From the NCBI GenBank assembly GCA_029718625.1, contig CM056376.1:91582895-91646894 (forward strand): a stretch of DNA of 64,000 nucleotides, given 5' to 3'. Under the pieces are notes generated by a model. It saw only the letters and a list, made by a program, of their open reading frames with translations, was not told where the DNA came from and searched no databases. Positions 62,255 through 64,000 of the stretch are shown piece after piece. Position 1 is the stretch's first letter, and every line of letters begins with the position of its first letter. Made by a program: the position numbers and the translations under genes. This stretch comes from Synaphobranchus kaupii (taxonomy: Eukaryota; Chordata; Actinopteri; Anguilliformes; Synaphobranchidae).

Positions 62255-62681
62255 GCATGGCTGAGTTGAAAATAATTTTTCATAAAATAAAAATAGCCCT
62301 ATGCCCTACCCTCCATTCCACAGTTAGCTGTACTGATAGTACCACACAGCAGGCTGTCTCAGCCTATGACAACCCTACGTCGCAGTCCATCTCCCATCTC
62401 TTCCCACAATGATCACATCTCCATTTATATTTGTTAGCAGCATGACACAGACGGATGACATCAGGGTACTGGCGTAGTGTCGGGCGCCCTGCCCTACACG
62501 TTTTGCATTTGCACGGTTTTCCTTTCTTTTCGAAGAGAAGATTCTTGAGTGTGTGTGTGGGGGGGGGTCATCCTGGGCTGAATGCGTGTGTGATTGGGGG
62601 TGGAAACGGATTAGGGGGGGTTATGGCAGTATCAAATCCTGATGATCTCCTTTCCTGCCCTTGTGTGGACCTGCAATGATA
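62255..62681. other. Intergenic, no feature seen
   Basis: Only a short poly-G run near 62560. No gene recognised. Confidence 0.35.
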
Positions 62682-63367
62682 GGCTGTGTTCGGAATGGCT
62701 CACTCATTCACTTCCTCCCTATACACTACTTAGGGAAATCAACATAGGGCACTAGATAGGGATTCACTGGTGAAAGGAGGAGAAGATTTTGGACACTACA
62801 TATTCTGAACAGGTTACTTAGCAACGCGCGACGCTTGCGTGACAGCAGTCACCGGCTTGGTGAGAAAGCATGCAAGAAACGGTAAAAAAAGTGTTCTTTT
62901 TTTATTTTGAACAAGGGTTTTGTTGTCTCGTTGTAGGTAGATAGGTCAGTTAGGTAACTAGGTAGCTAGCTAGCTAATTAAGTTGCATTTTTCATTAAAC
63001 AGTAATAATTGTTAAATTAAAAAAATAGTTAACACTTTGTAATATATTTAATCTACCGCGTTTATTTATATTTCGGTTATAAAGCCAACTAAACTGATTT
63101 AATATAGGCTACAAGATGAAAATTGCATTTATATTTACATTTGTAGACCAGCGCAGGCTCAGCCGTCGCCATCTTGACAAAAAAAATGTCTCCGGTGATG
63201 CAGTGTACATCGTTTGTACCCTACATTTTGTGGTGCATTGTGGGGGATATTGAGTGAACTATTTAAGGTGTCAAATTTGACATTTTGAATTTTGGACACC
63301 CTACAAAATGGCTGATACCCTAAATAGTGCACTATATAGTGAATAGGGAGCGATTCCGAATACAGCC
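62682..63367. mobile_element. MITE with GGCTGTGTTCGGAAT ends
   Basis: The left end GGCTGTGTTCGGAATGGCTC is matched inversely by the right end (ATTCCGAATACAGCC). Inside, paired words such as CTATACACTACTTAG / CTAAATAGTGCACTATATAG continue the inverted repeat. ATA on both sides may be a 3-bp duplication. Confidence 0.75.
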
Positions 63368-64000
63368 ATAGTCTTGCACCCTGCTTGACCCCAGTGGGAC
63401 TATAAAATACGTACTTATTGCACTATATGATGTATTTATCATGTATATTTATTATATATATTACGTATACATTTATTTGTATATGTTTCATAAGTGATTT
63501 CATTATTGTTACACTTTTTTATTTTTGGTTTATTTGTAATCACCTTCTTTGCCCTTCATTTATTACAGTGTTTTGTCCCTGAAAGGACAGGCTTGGGGCG
63601 GTCACTGAAAGTCCCACCCTGATGACTCACCGATACGCCGGACAGCTGCTGCCCCTGACCTCCTTCCAAACAGCTGCAGGGCTGTGCAGTGTAAGGGCCT
63701 CTCCTGCAGATCTGTACTTAACATTTACTGTTCACCTCCTCAACTCCCCCTCTGGCAGCTTATACTTATACTGCCTGTCAGGCTTTACAAACAGCAAAAC
63801 AACAAAGCATTCTCCCCACTCTCAAAATAGCATCAGACTACTGCTCCGGCGAGGACTACGTGTCAGAGGGAGTGATGGGAAATGTGTCAATCTGCCTCCT
63901 GGCAGTCATCTCAGCGATGTCCTCTGCCACTCTGGTCGGATGCCGCGTGGAGCCAATAAGCTTGATCTTTTATTCGTCCCTTCTCCGAGGTGAAGAGAAA
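63368..64000. other. Window end, no confirmed gene
   Basis: An ATG frame of 123 codons (63622-63993) has no recognisable domain, and codon use gives no clear signal. I do not call it a gene. It runs to within a few bases of the window end. Confidence 0.3.

Noticed and set aside
63622..63993. 123-codon frame at the window end
   Set aside because: No recognisable domain, no splice or promoter evidence, and the context is cut by the window edge.

Overview
The window looks like a piece of a teleost fish chromosome. It has long introns with GT/AG splice sites, abundant (GT)n and (CA)n microsatellites, and a dense, nested population of DNA transposons typical of fish: Tc1 and Sleeping Beauty-type IR/DR elements, hAT elements with 8-bp target duplications, a THAP-bearing TTAA element, and IS630-like transposases. 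There are also solo LTRs and L2-type LINE tails. I cannot name the species.

All recognisable protein genes lie on the + strand in the first 40 kb. They form one tandem cluster of glycosyl hydrolase family 56 hyaluronidases that matches the mammalian HYAL4-SPAM1 neighbourhood. In order they are: (1) a hyal4 orthologue (5'UTR exon ~2540-2642, coding exons 7245-8214, 9561-9650 and 9801-10196) behind a GC-box and TATA promoter, with about a dozen single-base indels in the first half of its main coding exon; (2) an intact PH-20-like gene (19694-20635, 24353-24442, 24847-25182) whose last exon has been tandemly duplicated, giving a second intact terminal exon at 26333-26668; (3) an intact GPI-type PH-20/HYAL-like gene (29854-30783, 31433-31522, 31718-32119); (4) a tandem copy of gene 3 (36830-37759, 39076-39165, exon 3 from 39406) whose last exon is frameshifted. 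A third copy of the gene 3/4 promoter region (40795-41055) is followed by a Tc1-like end and a 500-N gap, so another duplicate may be missing from the assembly.

The exon plan is the same in every gene: one large exon of about 930-970 nt carrying the signal peptide and catalytic barrel, an exon of exactly 90 nt, and a terminal exon with the Cys-rich EGF-like region. Genes 1 and 3 end in hydrophobic GPI-type tails. Gene 2 does not and is probably secreted. The products should degrade hyaluronan, or chondroitin in the HYAL4 class, at the cell surface or outside the cell.

From 41.7 to 64 kb I find no host gene. This stretch is repeat-rich: a block of IS630-like transposase copies at 45.6-53.8 kb, interrupted by a solo LTR (47275-48056) and a 2.9-kb hAT element with a perfect 8-bp duplication (48232-51135); a Tc1-type element with a palindromic core at 54731-55570; a second hAT at 61529-62246; and a MITE at 62682-63367. 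The most distinctive non-genic pattern is one palindromic sequence present inside three different TIR frames (12329-13414, 34671-36479, 54731-55570), with further elements nested inside it.
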